The position numbers and the translations under genes were made by a program. The notes beneath the pieces were generated by a model that had not been told where the DNA came from, did not search any database, and saw only the letters and a program-made list of their open reading frames with translations. Of a stretch of DNA of 64,000 bases, positions 8,105 through 16,632 are shown piece after piece. How positions within the stretch are numbered: the stretch's first letter is position 1; each line of letters opens with the position of its first letter. Source of the DNA: Actinokineospora baliensis (lineage in GTDB: Bacteria > Actinomycetota > Actinomycetes > Mycobacteriales > Pseudonocardiaceae); contig NZ_JAFBCK010000001.1 of NCBI RefSeq assembly GCF_016907695.1, forward strand, positions 1,922,001 through 1,986,000. The letters are read 5' to 3'.

Positions 8105-8905
8105 TCAGCCTCCGGTGGCGAGCGCCTGCGCTTCGAGCGAGTGGCGCGGCTGCCAGGCGAGCGCGCGCCGCTCGAGGACCAGCAGCAGGGTGTTGAACAG
8201 GTAGCCGAGCACGCCGAGCAGCACGATCCACGCCCACATCGCGGTGGGCTCGTAGTCGCGCTGGGCCCGCACCAGCTGGTTGCCGATGCCGTTGGCCGAC
8301 CCGATCAGCTCGGAGATCACCATCAGGATCAGCGAGATGGACAGGCTCAGCCGCAGCCCGGCGAAGATCTTGGGCAGCGCCGAGGGCAGCACGACCCCCA
8401 GCGTCCACTGGGTGCGCGAGAGCCGGAACACCTTGGCCGTCTCGACCTTGGTCGCGTCCACGCCGCGCGCGCCGTCGACGGTGTTGAGCAGCACCGGCCA
8501 GATCGCGCCGAACACGATCGTCGGGAACTGCATGTTCGTCGTACCGACCGCGGCGACGAAGAACGGCACCAGCAGCGGCGGCGGGATCGAGCGCAGGAAG
8601 TTGAACAGCGCGCCCAGGTAGGCCATCGCGCCGCGCGAGCGGCCGAGCAGGATGCCCAGGGCGATCCCGATGACCCCGGCCAGCGCCCAGCCCGCCAGCA
8701 TCCGGCCGACGCCGGGCACGATGTGCTCGCCGAAGGCGGAGGAGAACCAGAGGTCCACCGCGGTGACCGCGATCTCCGACGGCGGCGGGAAGAAGAAGCT
8801 CTTGGGCGCCTCGGCCGCGCGCGCGAGCTCGGTGACCAGCTCCCACAGCCCGACCGCGACGACGAACACGACCCACCGCTGCGCGGTCCTGGTCAGCCGG
8901 TTCAC
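8105..8905 (-). CDS. ABC transporter permease, SsuC/NrtB-like (second permease)
   Basis: A 266-residue inner-membrane protein with about six hydrophobic segments. The binding-protein-dependent permease (EAA) region lies near VETAKVFRLSRTQW...LGVVLPSALPKIFAGLR at about 155-190, where it docks on the ATPase. The GTG start at 8905 overlaps the TGA of the preceding permease (GTGA). Two distinct permease genes imply a heterodimeric pore, whereas many sulfonate importers have one SsuC. A much longer open frame reaches 10186, but its upstream part is antisense/shadow to the neighbouring genes. Confidence 0.88.
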   Translation of the reverse strand: MNRLTRTAQRWVVFVVAVGLWELVTELARAAEAPKSFFFPPPSEIAVTAVDLWFSSAFGEHIVPGVGRMLAGWALAGVIGIALGILLGRSRGAMAYLGALFNFLRSIPPPLLVPFFVAAVGTTNMQFPTIVFGAIWPVLLNTVDGARGVDATKVETAKVFRLSRTQWTLGVVLPSALPKIFAGLRLSLSISLILMVISELIGSANGIGNQLVRAQRDYEPTAMWAWIVLLGVLGYLFNTLLLVLERRALAWQPRHSLEAQALATGG

Positions 8906-9678
8906 TCGGCACCGCCCCGGGGTTGGGTCCAGCCGAAGGCCCTGCGGTGCACCCATTCCAGGCCCGCGTTCGCGCCGAACCCGATCAGTCCGGCCAGGAC
9001 GGTCCCGGCCAGCACGGTGTCCATGTTGAACCCGCCGCCGCTGGCCACGTTGACCACCTGGCCGAGGCCGATGGTGCCGCCGGAGAACAGCTCGGTGCTG
9101 ATCACCACCGCCAGCGCGATGGCGAAGGAGAGCCGGACCCCGGTGAGCACGAACGGCGCCGCGCTGGGCAGCGCGACCCGGCGCAGCAAGCCCAGGCGGG
9201 AAGTGCCGAACGCCCGGGCGGTCTCCACGTGCAGCGGGTCGACCTCGTCGAGGGCGTACATGGTGTTGAACAGGATCGGCCACAGCGCGCCGTAGACGGC
9301 GAGGGTGATCTTGGTGTCCGGGCCGGTGCCGAAGGTCAGCAGGGCCAGCGGGATCAGCGCGACCGAGGGGATCGGCCGCAGGAACTCGACCAGCGTCATC
9401 ACCGCGCGGCGGACCGGCGGGACGCTGCCGAGCACGAGTCCGGCGGGCACCGCGACCAGCACGGCGATGCCCAGCGCGAGCAGGGTGGCCACCAGCGTGG
9501 CCAGCACCGCCCTGACGAACTCGACGTCCCCGAGCAGGCGCACCATGGTCGGCAGCACCACGCTGGGGGGACGGAGGTAGTAGCCAGGCACGAGACCGGT
9601 CCGGCTGGCGACTTCCCACACGGCGAAGAAGCCAGCCAGACCGATGACGCTCCTGGGAACTCGGGGAGTTCCGCTCAC
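8902..9678 (-). CDS. ABC transporter permease, SsuC/NrtB-like (first permease)
   Basis: A 258-residue multi-pass membrane protein starting at GTG 9678. The EAA loop is at VETARAFGTSRLGLLRRVALPSA (Glu-Thr-Ala then Gly/Leu-rich; about residues 150-172). It follows the binding-protein gene by 39 bp and overlaps the second permease by 4 bp. It probably pairs with that protein to form the transmembrane pore of the importer. Confidence 0.88.
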   Translation of the reverse strand: MSGTPRVPRSVIGLAGFFAVWEVASRTGLVPGYYLRPPSVVLPTMVRLLGDVEFVRAVLATLVATLLALGIAVLVAVPAGLVLGSVPPVRRAVMTLVEFLRPIPSVALIPLALLTFGTGPDTKITLAVYGALWPILFNTMYALDEVDPLHVETARAFGTSRLGLLRRVALPSAAPFVLTGVRLSFAIALAVVISTELFSGGTIGLGQVVNVASGGGFNMDTVLAGTVLAGLIGFGANAGLEWVHRRAFGWTQPRGGAE

Positions 9679-9717
9679 GGTGTTGTGCGGCCCCCTGGCG
9701 GGGGCCCGCCTCCAGAC

Positions 9718-10758
9718 CTACTTGTTGCTGGTGGAGCTGGGGATCATCGAGGCGACGTCCAGGTGACCCTTGATCACGCCGAACTCCTGCATCAGGTTGG
9801 CCACCCGCTGGATGCGGTTGGCCTCCAGCGAGGTCGAGTACGTGGAGATGGTGACCAGCTGAGCGGTCTGCTGGTCGATCTTGGCGTACTTGACGAACAT
9901 CGGCTCGACCTTGGTGCGGTCGGTGGCCTCGGCCTGGGCCTTGGCCAGCCCGCGCTGGAAGGCGGCGATGGTGTTCGGGCTGGTGGTGGCGAACTTGCCG
10001 GTGCCGCCGATGGCGACGTAGCCCGACATCGGCATCTCGGCGGTCGGGCCGGACGCGCCGTCGAACACCGGGACCGCGCCGAGCTTCTTCATCGCGGTGG
10101 TCACCCACGGCTCCACGACCACGGCACCGTCGACCTCGCCGCGCTCCATCGCCGGGATCATCTCGGCGAAGGTCATCTCGCGCCACTCGACCTGGGTGTA
10201 GTCAACGCCCTGGGTCTTGAGCACCGACATCGGGGCCAGGTCGGTCATGGTGTTGCGGGCGGTGATGGCGATCTTCTTGCCGGGGGCGTCGGTCGGCTTC
10301 TTCAGCGGCGAGTTCGGCGGGGCGACGACCACGATGTGGCCGGGCTTGGCGGTGAGCGCGTCGGCGACGATCTTGAAGTCGGCCACCTTCTTGCTCTGCG
10401 CCAGCAGCGGCGCGGGGTAGGAGGAGAACGCGACGTCGACGTCGCCGCTGAGCACGGCGTTGATCGAGGCGGCACCGGAGGCCATGACCACCGGCTCGAT
10501 CTCGAGGCCCTGCTCCTTGAAGTAGCCCTGCTCGATGGCCCGGTAGAACGGTGCGACGTCGACGACGGGCAGCACGCCGACCTTGACCTTGGCCTTCTCC
10601 ACCGCGCCGGAGCCGGAGGCAGCGGGGGTGCTGCCGGAGCCGGAGTCGTCCCCGCCGAGCAGGCCGCACGCGCTGAGCGAGGCGAGCATGGCCATGGCGA
10701 GGGCGGCGATCGGCAGGCGGACTCCTGCGGTCCGCCTGGTGGCAACGCGTCGAAGCAT
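9718..10758 (-). CDS. ABC transporter substrate-binding lipoprotein, SsuA/NMT1-like
   Basis: A 346-residue exported lipoprotein. The basic N-terminus MLRRVATRRTAG, a hydrophobic stretch and lipobox LSAC (Cys at about 33) predict lipidation. The mature part matches the SsuA/TauA/THI5 periplasmic-binding fold, beginning VKVGVLPVVDVAPFYRAIEQG with YFKEQGLEIEP and a DVDVAFSS strand. ATG 10758 has a GAGGAG ribosome site about 8 bases upstream. It is the first gene of the importer operon and divergent from the conservon at 11348, so a nitrogen or sulfur compound is a fair guess. Confidence 0.88.
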   Translation of the reverse strand: MLRRVATRRTAGVRLPIAALAMAMLASLSACGLLGGDDSGSGSTPAASGSGAVEKAKVKVGVLPVVDVAPFYRAIEQGYFKEQGLEIEPVVMASGAASINAVLSGDVDVAFSSYPAPLLAQSKKVADFKIVADALTAKPGHIVVVAPPNSPLKKPTDAPGKKIAITARNTMTDLAPMSVLKTQGVDYTQVEWREMTFAEMIPAMERGEVDGAVVVEPWVTTAMKKLGAVPVFDGASGPTAEMPMSGYVAIGGTGKFATTSPNTIAAFQRGLAKAQAEATDRTKVEPMFVKYAKIDQQTAQLVTISTYSTSLEANRIQRVANLMQEFGVIKGHLDVASMIPSSTSNK

Positions 10759-11347
10759 TTGGAGCCTCTCCTCGTAGGAGGTTGGTTTTGTCGAGGTGGG
10801 TGCGAGTCCCCCTGCGGCACCAAGACGCACTCTAGAGACAGCGGGGGCCGGGTCACAATGAGTGCGCACAGGATGCCTTGCGGTGAACTCTCTCACTGAT
10901 TCGGGCGGCCCTGTTGACCCAAGTGGGGGAACTCTACCGGGGCTCTGACCTGGGGTTTACCGTCCGTAGTGACCCCGCCAGGTGGGTGGTGATTACTCAT
11001 CCATATGGGCGATGGTGAACATAGGGAAAACCACCACTACATCACGCTCGTGAAATGTTGTCGGTACTAACTATCCGATACTCGCTGTGATGATGCCCTG
11101 GAAGGGTTACATCGTGACGGCGAGTTCGCTACCTTCTGTGTCCACAGTGAGGCGCTCGACCGAGCGGTCTGCGCAGCTGGTCGTACTGCTCGCGAGTAAC
11201 GTTGGACCGCCCAGGTCCGACATCTTGCGGGCGGCCCGACCGCTGAGCGCCCGTGACGTGCCGCGACCTCCACTGGGGTAGGTGTCCGTAAGAGCAAGGC
11301 CTGCTGGACTACGGGCTACTGGCTCAGATGCAGGGAGAGTGCTGGCA
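10759..11347. other. Divergent intergenic region between importer and conservon operons
   Basis: A 589-bp gap between two outward-reading operons that must hold both promoters. It is less GC-rich than its surroundings around 10960-11090. I see no convincing sigma-70 pair, no thiamine riboswitch signature and no long inverted repeat, so no specific promoter is called. Confidence 0.5.
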
Positions 11348-14347
11348 GTGCCCGACCACACCACTGGGGTGGTTTCCGGCCCAGGGAAAGACGGTGGTGC
11401 CGCCGTGTCAGATCCAGACGGCAACGAGGTGGCGTCCGCGACCCCGAGGCCCTCCGGTCGCAAGACCGTGGAGGGTGGCTCTCGGTGGCGCCTGCGCAAC
11501 TGGCGGCTGCGCACCAAGCTGGTCGCGGTCCTGCTGGTCCCGGTCATCACCGCGGTCGCCCTCGGCGTCCTGCGCGCGACCAACGAACTGGACCGGGCCG
11601 AGACCTTCGACCAGGCGGCGACCGCGGTCACCGCGACGCTCGACGTCGTGGCGCTCGTGCACGAGATGCAGAGCGAGCGCAACGTCATGGTCGCCTACGT
11701 GGCCGGTGGCCGCGCCGGTGACCTCTCCCAGGTCCAGGGCCAGATCCAGAAGACCAACGCCACCTTGACCCGGCTCAACCAGGCCGTGACCAAGGTGTCC
11801 ACCGGCAACGGGCAGCTGCTCGACACCCTCGCCGACCGGCTCGCCGCCGTCGAGGCCGTCCGCTCCGCGGCCATCTCCAGCTCCTACCCCGACGTCGGCG
11901 TCTACTCCTCCTACACCTCGCTGCTGGAGGCCGTGCTCGCCGCGGGCTCGGAGTTCACCGCCTCGCTGGCCCAGCCCGAGATCGCCAGGCTCGCCGCCGC
12001 GTCGCTCTCGATCGTGGAGGCCAAGGAGTTCCTCGGCCGCCAGAACTCGATCCTGATGATCGCCGGGGCGCGCAACCTGTTCCCGTCGAGCATGCTCGAC
12101 CAGGCCCGCGCCGCCGAGGCCAGCTACAACGCCTCGATCGCCAACTTCCGGGCCAACGCCGACATCAGCGAGGCGCAGTTCTTCTCCGACACGTTCTCCG
12201 GCGCCGAGGTCGACGACCGGGAGCGGATCAAGCAGACCGCCTTCGTGCACGCCGACGCAGGCGACCCGAACCTCGGCATCCAGATGGACCAGCTGGTCGC
12301 TGACGCCAAGGCCACCGCGACCGCGCTGCAGAAGGTCGAGGTGTCGCTGCTGGGCAAGCTGCGCAGCCTGGCGACCAAGGCCGCCGACGCCGCCAAGACC
12401 AACGCCTGGCGCGACGCGGTCATCGTCCTCGTGGCGATCCTGCTCGCCCTGATCGTCACCTTCATCGTCTCCCGCTCCATGCTGGTGCCGCTGCGCGTGC
12501 TGCGCCGCGACGCCCTGGACGTGGCGAACCGGCGGCTGCCGGAGACGGTGCAGCGCATCCTCGCCGACCCCGACCCGGTCGAGGCGTCGAAGAACGCGGT
12601 GGAGCCGGTGCCGGTGTTCACCCGCGAGGAGACCGGCCAGCTGGCCCGCTCCTTCGACGCGGTGCACGAGCAGGCGGTCCGGATGGCCACCGAGCAGGCG
12701 CTGCTGCGCGACAACATCAACTCGATCTTCGTCAACCTGTCGCGGCGGTCGCAGACCCTCGTCGAGCGCCAGCTCTCGCTCATCGACCGGCTGGAGCAGG
12801 ACGAGCAGGACCCCGACCAGCTGGCCAGCCTCTTCGAGCTCGACCACCTGGCCACCCGCATGCGGCGCAACTCCGAGTCGCTGCTGGTGCTCTCCGGCTC
12901 CGGCCTGAGCCGCCAGCTCTCCCGGCCGGTGCCCGCCGCCGAGGTCGTCGGCGCGGCGGTCTCCGAGGTCGAGCAGTACGCCCGCATCGAGGTGCTCTCC
13001 GCCCCCGAGGTGTCGGTGCAGGGCCGCGCGGTCTCCGACCTCGTGCACCTCATCGCCGAGCTGCTCGACAACGCGACCTCGTTCTCCGAGCCGGAGAAGA
13101 AGGTCTACGTGCGGATGGCGGTGACCCGCAAGAAGGAACTCGCCGTGCAGATCACCGACTCCGGTGTCGGCATGAGCGACGAGGAGATCGAGACCGCCAA
13201 CGGCCGCCTCGCCGACCCGCCGGACATCGACGTCGCGGTGACGCGGCGGATGGGTCTGTACGTGGTCGCGCGGCTGGCCAAGCGGCACGACATCAAGGTC
13301 AGGCTGCGCGACAACGAGGACATCGAGGGCGGCCTCATCGCCCGGATCACCGTCCCGGCGAACCTGGTGCAGACCTCCGGCTCGGCCCAGCCGACCAGCA
13401 TCGTGGCGCAGACCCCCAGCCTCGGCGACACCGCGGCCAAGGCCAGCGGCATCGCGGGCGCCTTCACCGGCAGCATGCCGCGGGTGCGCCCGGACACCGC
13501 GGGCCCGCTCAGCGAGTCCGTTGTCGACCGCCCGGCCGAGGAGGTCGCGGGCTACCCGGCGTTCGACCCGGCGTCGTTCGCCAGCACCGGGAACCCGGAG
13601 GACACCGGCGGCTGGGGTCCCCCCGCCTCGCCGGAGGAGATCCGGTCCCGGCTCAACGGCCACATCGTCGACAACCAGGTCACCGGCTCGCTGTTCGGCC
13701 TGCCGCTGCCCGAGCCGACCGACCAGCCCGAGCCCGCTCGCAACGGCACCGGCGTCTACCACCCGGTGACCGAGCCCGAGCGGGTCGTCGACGCCCCGAC
13801 CGAGCGGCTGCCGATCTACGAGGCGGTGCTGTCCCAGTGGTTCGAGGCGGGCGACACCGGCTCCACCCCGGTCACCGCCGCGGAGCCCGACCCCGACACC
13901 GACCCCGAGCCGACCCCGGAGCCGGTCGAGGCCGAGGTCGAGCCGAGCGCCGAGGTCGAGCCGCTGGTCGAGGCCGACTACCACGACGAGCTCGAAGCCA
14001 CCCCGGAACCGGTGCTGAGCAGGGCGGACGCCTGGCACTCACCCGGCGACGACGGCTGGCAGCGGGCCAGGGCCCTGCTCGACACCACGGCCGACACGAT
14101 CACCACGGCGGGCCTGCCCAAGCGCGTCCCCAAGGCGCACCTGGTGCCGGGTTCGGCCGCACCGAGGGAGACGACGGCGGAGCAACCCGTCGTCCCCGCG
14201 CTGCCCCCACGTTCGGCGGACGCCGTCCGCGGCCGCATGTCCCAGTTCCAGCAGGGGGTCCGTCGGGGCAGGCACGCCCTGATCGACGCCTACGCTGGTG
14301 ACCAGACCGGTTCAGACGAGAGCCGCCAAGACGAGGAGCAGGAGTGA
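11348..14347 (+). CDS. Nitrate/nitrite-sensing-domain histidine kinase-like protein (conservon CvnA)
   Basis: A 999-residue membrane sensor and first gene of a cvnABCD-type operon. The layout is a short cytoplasmic head, TM1 (about 57-75), a long extracellular NIT-type domain (about 90-345, with ETFDQA and the conserved [12 protein letters not shown] helix), TM2 (about 356-376), a HAMP-like linker, a dimerisation segment with [16 protein letters not shown], and an HATPase domain. ATPase motifs are N box [10 protein letters not shown]1 DSGVGMS and G2 MGLYVV. The last 330 residues are disordered, rich in Pro, Glu and Asp. GTG 11348 is preferred because AGGGAG sits about 10 bases upstream. GTG 11282, 11339 and 11404 are alternatives. 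The kinase may signal through the roadblock/GTPase partners rather than a response regulator. Confidence 0.88.
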   Translation: MPDHTTGVVSGPGKDGGAAVSDPDGNEVASATPRPSGRKTVEGGSRWRLRNWRLRTKLVAVLLVPVITAVALGVLRATNELDRAETFDQAATAVTATLDVVALVHEMQSERNVMVAYVAGGRAGDLSQVQGQIQKTNATLTRLNQAVTKVSTGNGQLLDTLADRLAAVEAVRSAAISSSYPDVGVYSSYTSLLEAVLAAGSEFTASLAQPEIARLAAASLSIVEAKEFLGRQNSILMIAGARNLFPSSMLDQARAAEASYNASIANFRANADISEAQFFSDTFSGAEVDDRERIKQTAFVHADAGDPNLGIQMDQLVADAKATATALQKVEVSLLGKLRSLATKAADAAKTNAWRDAVIVLVAILLALIVTFIVSRSMLVPLRVLRRDALDVANRRLPETVQRILADPDPVEASKNAVEPVPVFTREETGQLARSFDAVHEQAVRMATEQALLRDNINSIFVNLSRRSQTLVERQLSLIDRLEQDEQDPDQLASLFELDHLATRMRRNSESLLVLSGSGLSRQLSRPVPAAEVVGAAVSEVEQYARIEVLSAPEVSVQGRAVSDLVHLIAELLDNATSFSEPEKKVYVRMAVTRKKELAVQITDSGVGMSDEEIETANGRLADPPDIDVAVTRRMGLYVVARLAKRHDIKVRLRDNEDIEGGLIARITVPANLVQTSGSAQPTSIVAQTPSLGDTAAKASGIAGAFTGSMPRVRPDTAGPLSESVVDRPAEEVAGYPAFDPASFASTGNPEDTGGWGPPASPEEIRSRLNGHIVDNQVTGSLFGLPLPEPTDQPEPARNGTGVYHPVTEPERVVDAPTERLPIYEAVLSQWFEAGDTGSTPVTAAEPDPDTDPEPTPEPVEAEVEPSAEVEPLVEADYHDELEATPEPVLSRADAWHSPGDDGWQRARALLDTTADTITTAGLPKRVPKAHLVPGSAAPRETTAEQPVVPALPPRSADAVRGRMSQFQQGVRRGRHALIDAYAGDQTGSDESRQDEEQE

Positions 14348-14769
14348 CCACCGCGTCCGTACACCAGCCCGGTAGCTTCGGGTGGCTCATCACCGACTTT
14401 GTCCGACAGGTGCCCGGCGTCGCGCACGCCGTGGTGGTGTCCGCGGACGGGTTGCTGCTCGCGGGCTCGCAGGGCCTGCCCCGCGACCGCGCTGAGCAGC
14501 TGTCCGCGGTCGCCTCCGGCCTGGTCAGCCTGACCGCGGGTGCCGCGAGGTGCTTCGAGGCGGGCGGGGTGAACCAGACCGTGGTCGAGATGGACCGCGG
14601 CTACCTGTTCCTCATGTCCATCTCCGACGGCTCCTGCCTCGCCGTGCTCGCAGCGCCCAACTGCGACATCGGGTTGGTCGCCTACGAGATGACCCTGCTC
14701 GTCGAGCGCGTTGGCCAGCAGATGACCCCTGAGCTGCGCGCGCAGCTGCAGGGCACGCAACGCAGGTAA
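14344..14769 (+). CDS. Roadblock/LC7 domain protein (conservon CvnB)
   Basis: A 141-residue single-domain roadblock/LC7 protein, read almost end to end by the fold ([22 protein letters not shown], then LVSLTAG and the [14 protein letters not shown] strand). Members of this family act as GTPase regulators; in conservons CvnB bridges the sensor and the GTPase. It overlaps the sensor stop by 4 bp (GTGA), which indicates tight coupling. Confidence 0.9.
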   Translation: MTTASVHQPGSFGWLITDFVRQVPGVAHAVVVSADGLLLAGSQGLPRDRAEQLSAVASGLVSLTAGAARCFEAGGVNQTVVEMDRGYLFLMSISDGSCLAVLAAPNCDIGLVAYEMTLLVERVGQQMTPELRAQLQGTQRR

Positions 14770-14798
14770 GACGGGCGAGACGGCGGGATGAGGACGCG

Positions 14799-15509
14799 AT
14801 GACCACGGGCCGCAGACCCACGGGCAGACGCACCGAGGACGACTTCTCCTACCGGGACCTGTTCGAACCGGACGCGGCCTACGGTGGCCCGGACACCGAA
14901 CACCCCCGGGACCAGCTGGTGGACGAGCCGGAGCGGAGGCTGGCCGACATGTCGGAACGAGGGTGGGACGACCTGTCCGAACCCGGGCTCGGTGACCCGC
15001 CGAACCGGTTCGACATCGACGGGTTCCGGGCGAGGCTGTTCGGCGGCCCCAGCGCGACCCTCTACGGCGACCCCGGCATCCCGTCGCAGTCGGACTGGGA
15101 CAGCAAGGAGATCCCGGCCGTCGCCGACCTGGAGCCCGAGCCGGACCCGGCCGAGCTGGCCCCGCACGAGACCGGTTCACTGGTGCGGCCGTACACCAAG
15201 ACCGGCGGCCGCACCCGGTCCGACTACGATCTCGCGATCGAGGCGCTGGTCTCCACCAGCGACCGGGGCAAGCTGCCCGACGCCGCGGTCCGCCCGGAGC
15301 ACAGGTCCATCTGCGGCCTGTGCCTGGACACCCGGTCCGTCGCCGAGGTCGCGGCCCACCTGCGGCTGCCGCTGGGGGTGGCCAGGGTATTGATCGGTGA
15401 CATGGCGGGCATGGGCCTCGTCTCGATCCACCAGAGCGGCATGGTCGTTGGCGACCGGCCGTCGATCGAATTCATGGAAAGGGTGCTCAGTGGGCTCCGC
15501 AGGCTCTAG
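14799..15509 (+). CDS. DUF742 protein (conservon CvnC)
   Basis: A 236-residue cytoplasmic protein. The first 120 residues are acidic and variable. The C-terminal DUF742 part (about 125-236) starts at SLVRPYTKTGGRTRSDYDL and contains a winged-helix-like stretch (RSVAEVAAHLRLPLGVARVL, about 175-195). Its role is a conservon adaptor of uncertain mechanism. The 3' end overlaps the GTPase gene by 20 bp. Confidence 0.88.
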   Translation: MTTGRRPTGRRTEDDFSYRDLFEPDAAYGGPDTEHPRDQLVDEPERRLADMSERGWDDLSEPGLGDPPNRFDIDGFRARLFGGPSATLYGDPGIPSQSDWDSKEIPAVADLEPEPDPAELAPHETGSLVRPYTKTGGRTRSDYDLAIEALVSTSDRGKLPDAAVRPEHRSICGLCLDTRSVAEVAAHLRLPLGVARVLIGDMAGMGLVSIHQSGMVVGDRPSIEFMERVLSGLRRL

Positions 15510-16095
15510 TCCTCTCAGCGCGCGCGGCGCTTCCCCCCAGCCGACCACCTCGGCCAAGATCGTGGTGGCCGGTGGTTTCGGTGTGGGCAAGACGACCCTG
15601 GTCGGGTCCGTCTCGGAGATCGTCCCGCTGACCACCGAAGCGGTCATGACCGAGGCCAGCGTCGACGTCGACGACCTGTCGTCGACCCCGAACAAGGTGA
15701 CCACCACGGTCGCGATGGACTTCGGCCGGGTGTCGCTGGACTCCGACCTGATCCTGTACCTGTTCGGCACCCCCGGCCAGCACCGCTTCTGGTTCATGTG
15801 GGACGACCTGGTGCGCGGCGCGATCGGCGCCATCGTCCTGGTCGACACCCGCCGCCTGGCCGACGCCTTCGCCTCGATCGACTTCTTCGAAGACCGCGGC
15901 CTGCCCTACGTGATCGCCCTGAACTGCTTCGACCGGGTTCTGCACCACCGCATCGAGGACGTCCGCGAGGCCCTCACCGTGGAACCCTCCGTCCCGATCG
16001 TCACCACCGACGCCCGAGACCGCGATTCCACCAAGGAAACCCTCATCACCCTGGTAGAGCACGCCATGCACCAACGCATGTCCCGCGCCGTCTAG
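15490..16095 (+). CDS. Small Ras-like GTPase (conservon CvnD)
   Basis: A 201-residue GTP-binding protein, the output switch of the conservon. P-loop GGFGVGKTT lies at about 28-36, switch/G2 Thr residues follow (PNKVTTTVAMDFG), G3 LFGTPGQHRF replaces the usual DxxG with TPGQ as in this family, and the base-recognition region is ALNCFDR instead of canonical NKxD. The GTG start at 15490 lies inside the end of the DUF742 gene. A strong terminator at 16131-16166 closes the operon. Confidence 0.88.
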   Translation: MGSAGSSPLSARGASPQPTTSAKIVVAGGFGVGKTTLVGSVSEIVPLTTEAVMTEASVDVDDLSSTPNKVTTTVAMDFGRVSLDSDLILYLFGTPGQHRFWFMWDDLVRGAIGAIVLVDTRRLADAFASIDFFEDRGLPYVIALNCFDRVLHHRIEDVREALTVEPSVPIVTTDARDRDSTKETLITLVEHAMHQRMSRAV

Positions 16096-16130
16096 ACCCT
16101 GGCCACACCCCTTTCCTCTCAGTCCCCGCT

Positions 16131-16166
16131 GGGCCCTCGGCACCCCGAGGGCCCTTCGCGTCTCTT
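16131..16166 (+). terminator. Intrinsic terminator of the conservon operon
   Basis: Perfect 10-bp stem (GGGCCCTCGG, loop CACC, complement) followed by TTCGCGTCTCTT, 36 bp after the GTPase stop. Confidence 0.75.
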
Positions 16167-16209
16167 GGGCCCCGACTACAAAACCCAGCCACTGGACACT
16201 CGGACCCTC

Positions 16210-16420
16210 CGGTGCCAACTGCTCGATGGGGCGGACCTGTTTTGCGTGGGGTGGCGGCAGTCGTAGCGTTTCAGCGCGGACAGGGCCACGCTTTTCGGCC
16301 CCAGCTTTGCGGTCCTGCCACGGCTGGCGCAGGGGCCCCGCGCAAAACAGGTTCGCCCCATCGAGCACCCCCAACCCACCACGGATCCAGCGCAATGCCG
16401 CAGGCGAGCCGATCGGCCCC
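16210..16420. repeat. Structured intergenic repeat, copy 2 (144-bp core with 30-bp inverted ends)
   Basis: The core is 16222-16365, exactly as long as copy 1 and in the same orientation. Inverted ends 16222-16251 and 16336-16365 match at 28 of 30 positions. At arm position 16 both arms carry C here, whereas both carry T in copy 1, so the pairing is preserved by paired changes. Flanks GGTGCCAACTG and CCCAACCCACCACG are shared with copy 1. Confidence 0.85.
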
Positions 16421-16603
16421 ATGAAGCGCTCTGCTCCACGACGGGTCCGGAGCGCGAGCCGATCGGCCCTATCAAGCGCTCTGCTCCACGACGGGTCCGG
16501 AGCGCGAGCCGATCGGCCCTATCAAGCGCTCTGCTCCACGACGGGTCCGGAGCGCGAGCCCGACCGCGCCCCATCAAGCGCTCCGCTCCACCACGGACCG
16601 GGT
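16404..16603. repeat. 50-bp tandem repeat, 4 copies
   Basis: Units begin GCGAGCCGATCGGCCC at 16404, 16454, 16504 and 16554; the middle two are nearly identical and the last is diverged. The tract ends at the motif CGCAATGCCGCAGGCGAGCC (about 16604), which also occurs at about 16392 and 7308, with a one-base variant at about 7086. No gene lies between 16095 and 16633. Confidence 0.85.
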
Positions 16604-16632
16604 CGCAATGCCGCAGGCGAGCCGAAATCCCG

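Noticed and set aside
8105..10186. 693-codon minus-strand ORF covering two permeases and part of the binding protein
   Set aside because: Only its last 266 codons are the second permease; the upstream part overlaps two better-supported genes in another frame.
10759..10910. TPP riboswitch before the SsuA/THI5-like binding protein
   Set aside because: The conserved CTGAGA and ACCTGATCTGG-type blocks are absent from the leader.
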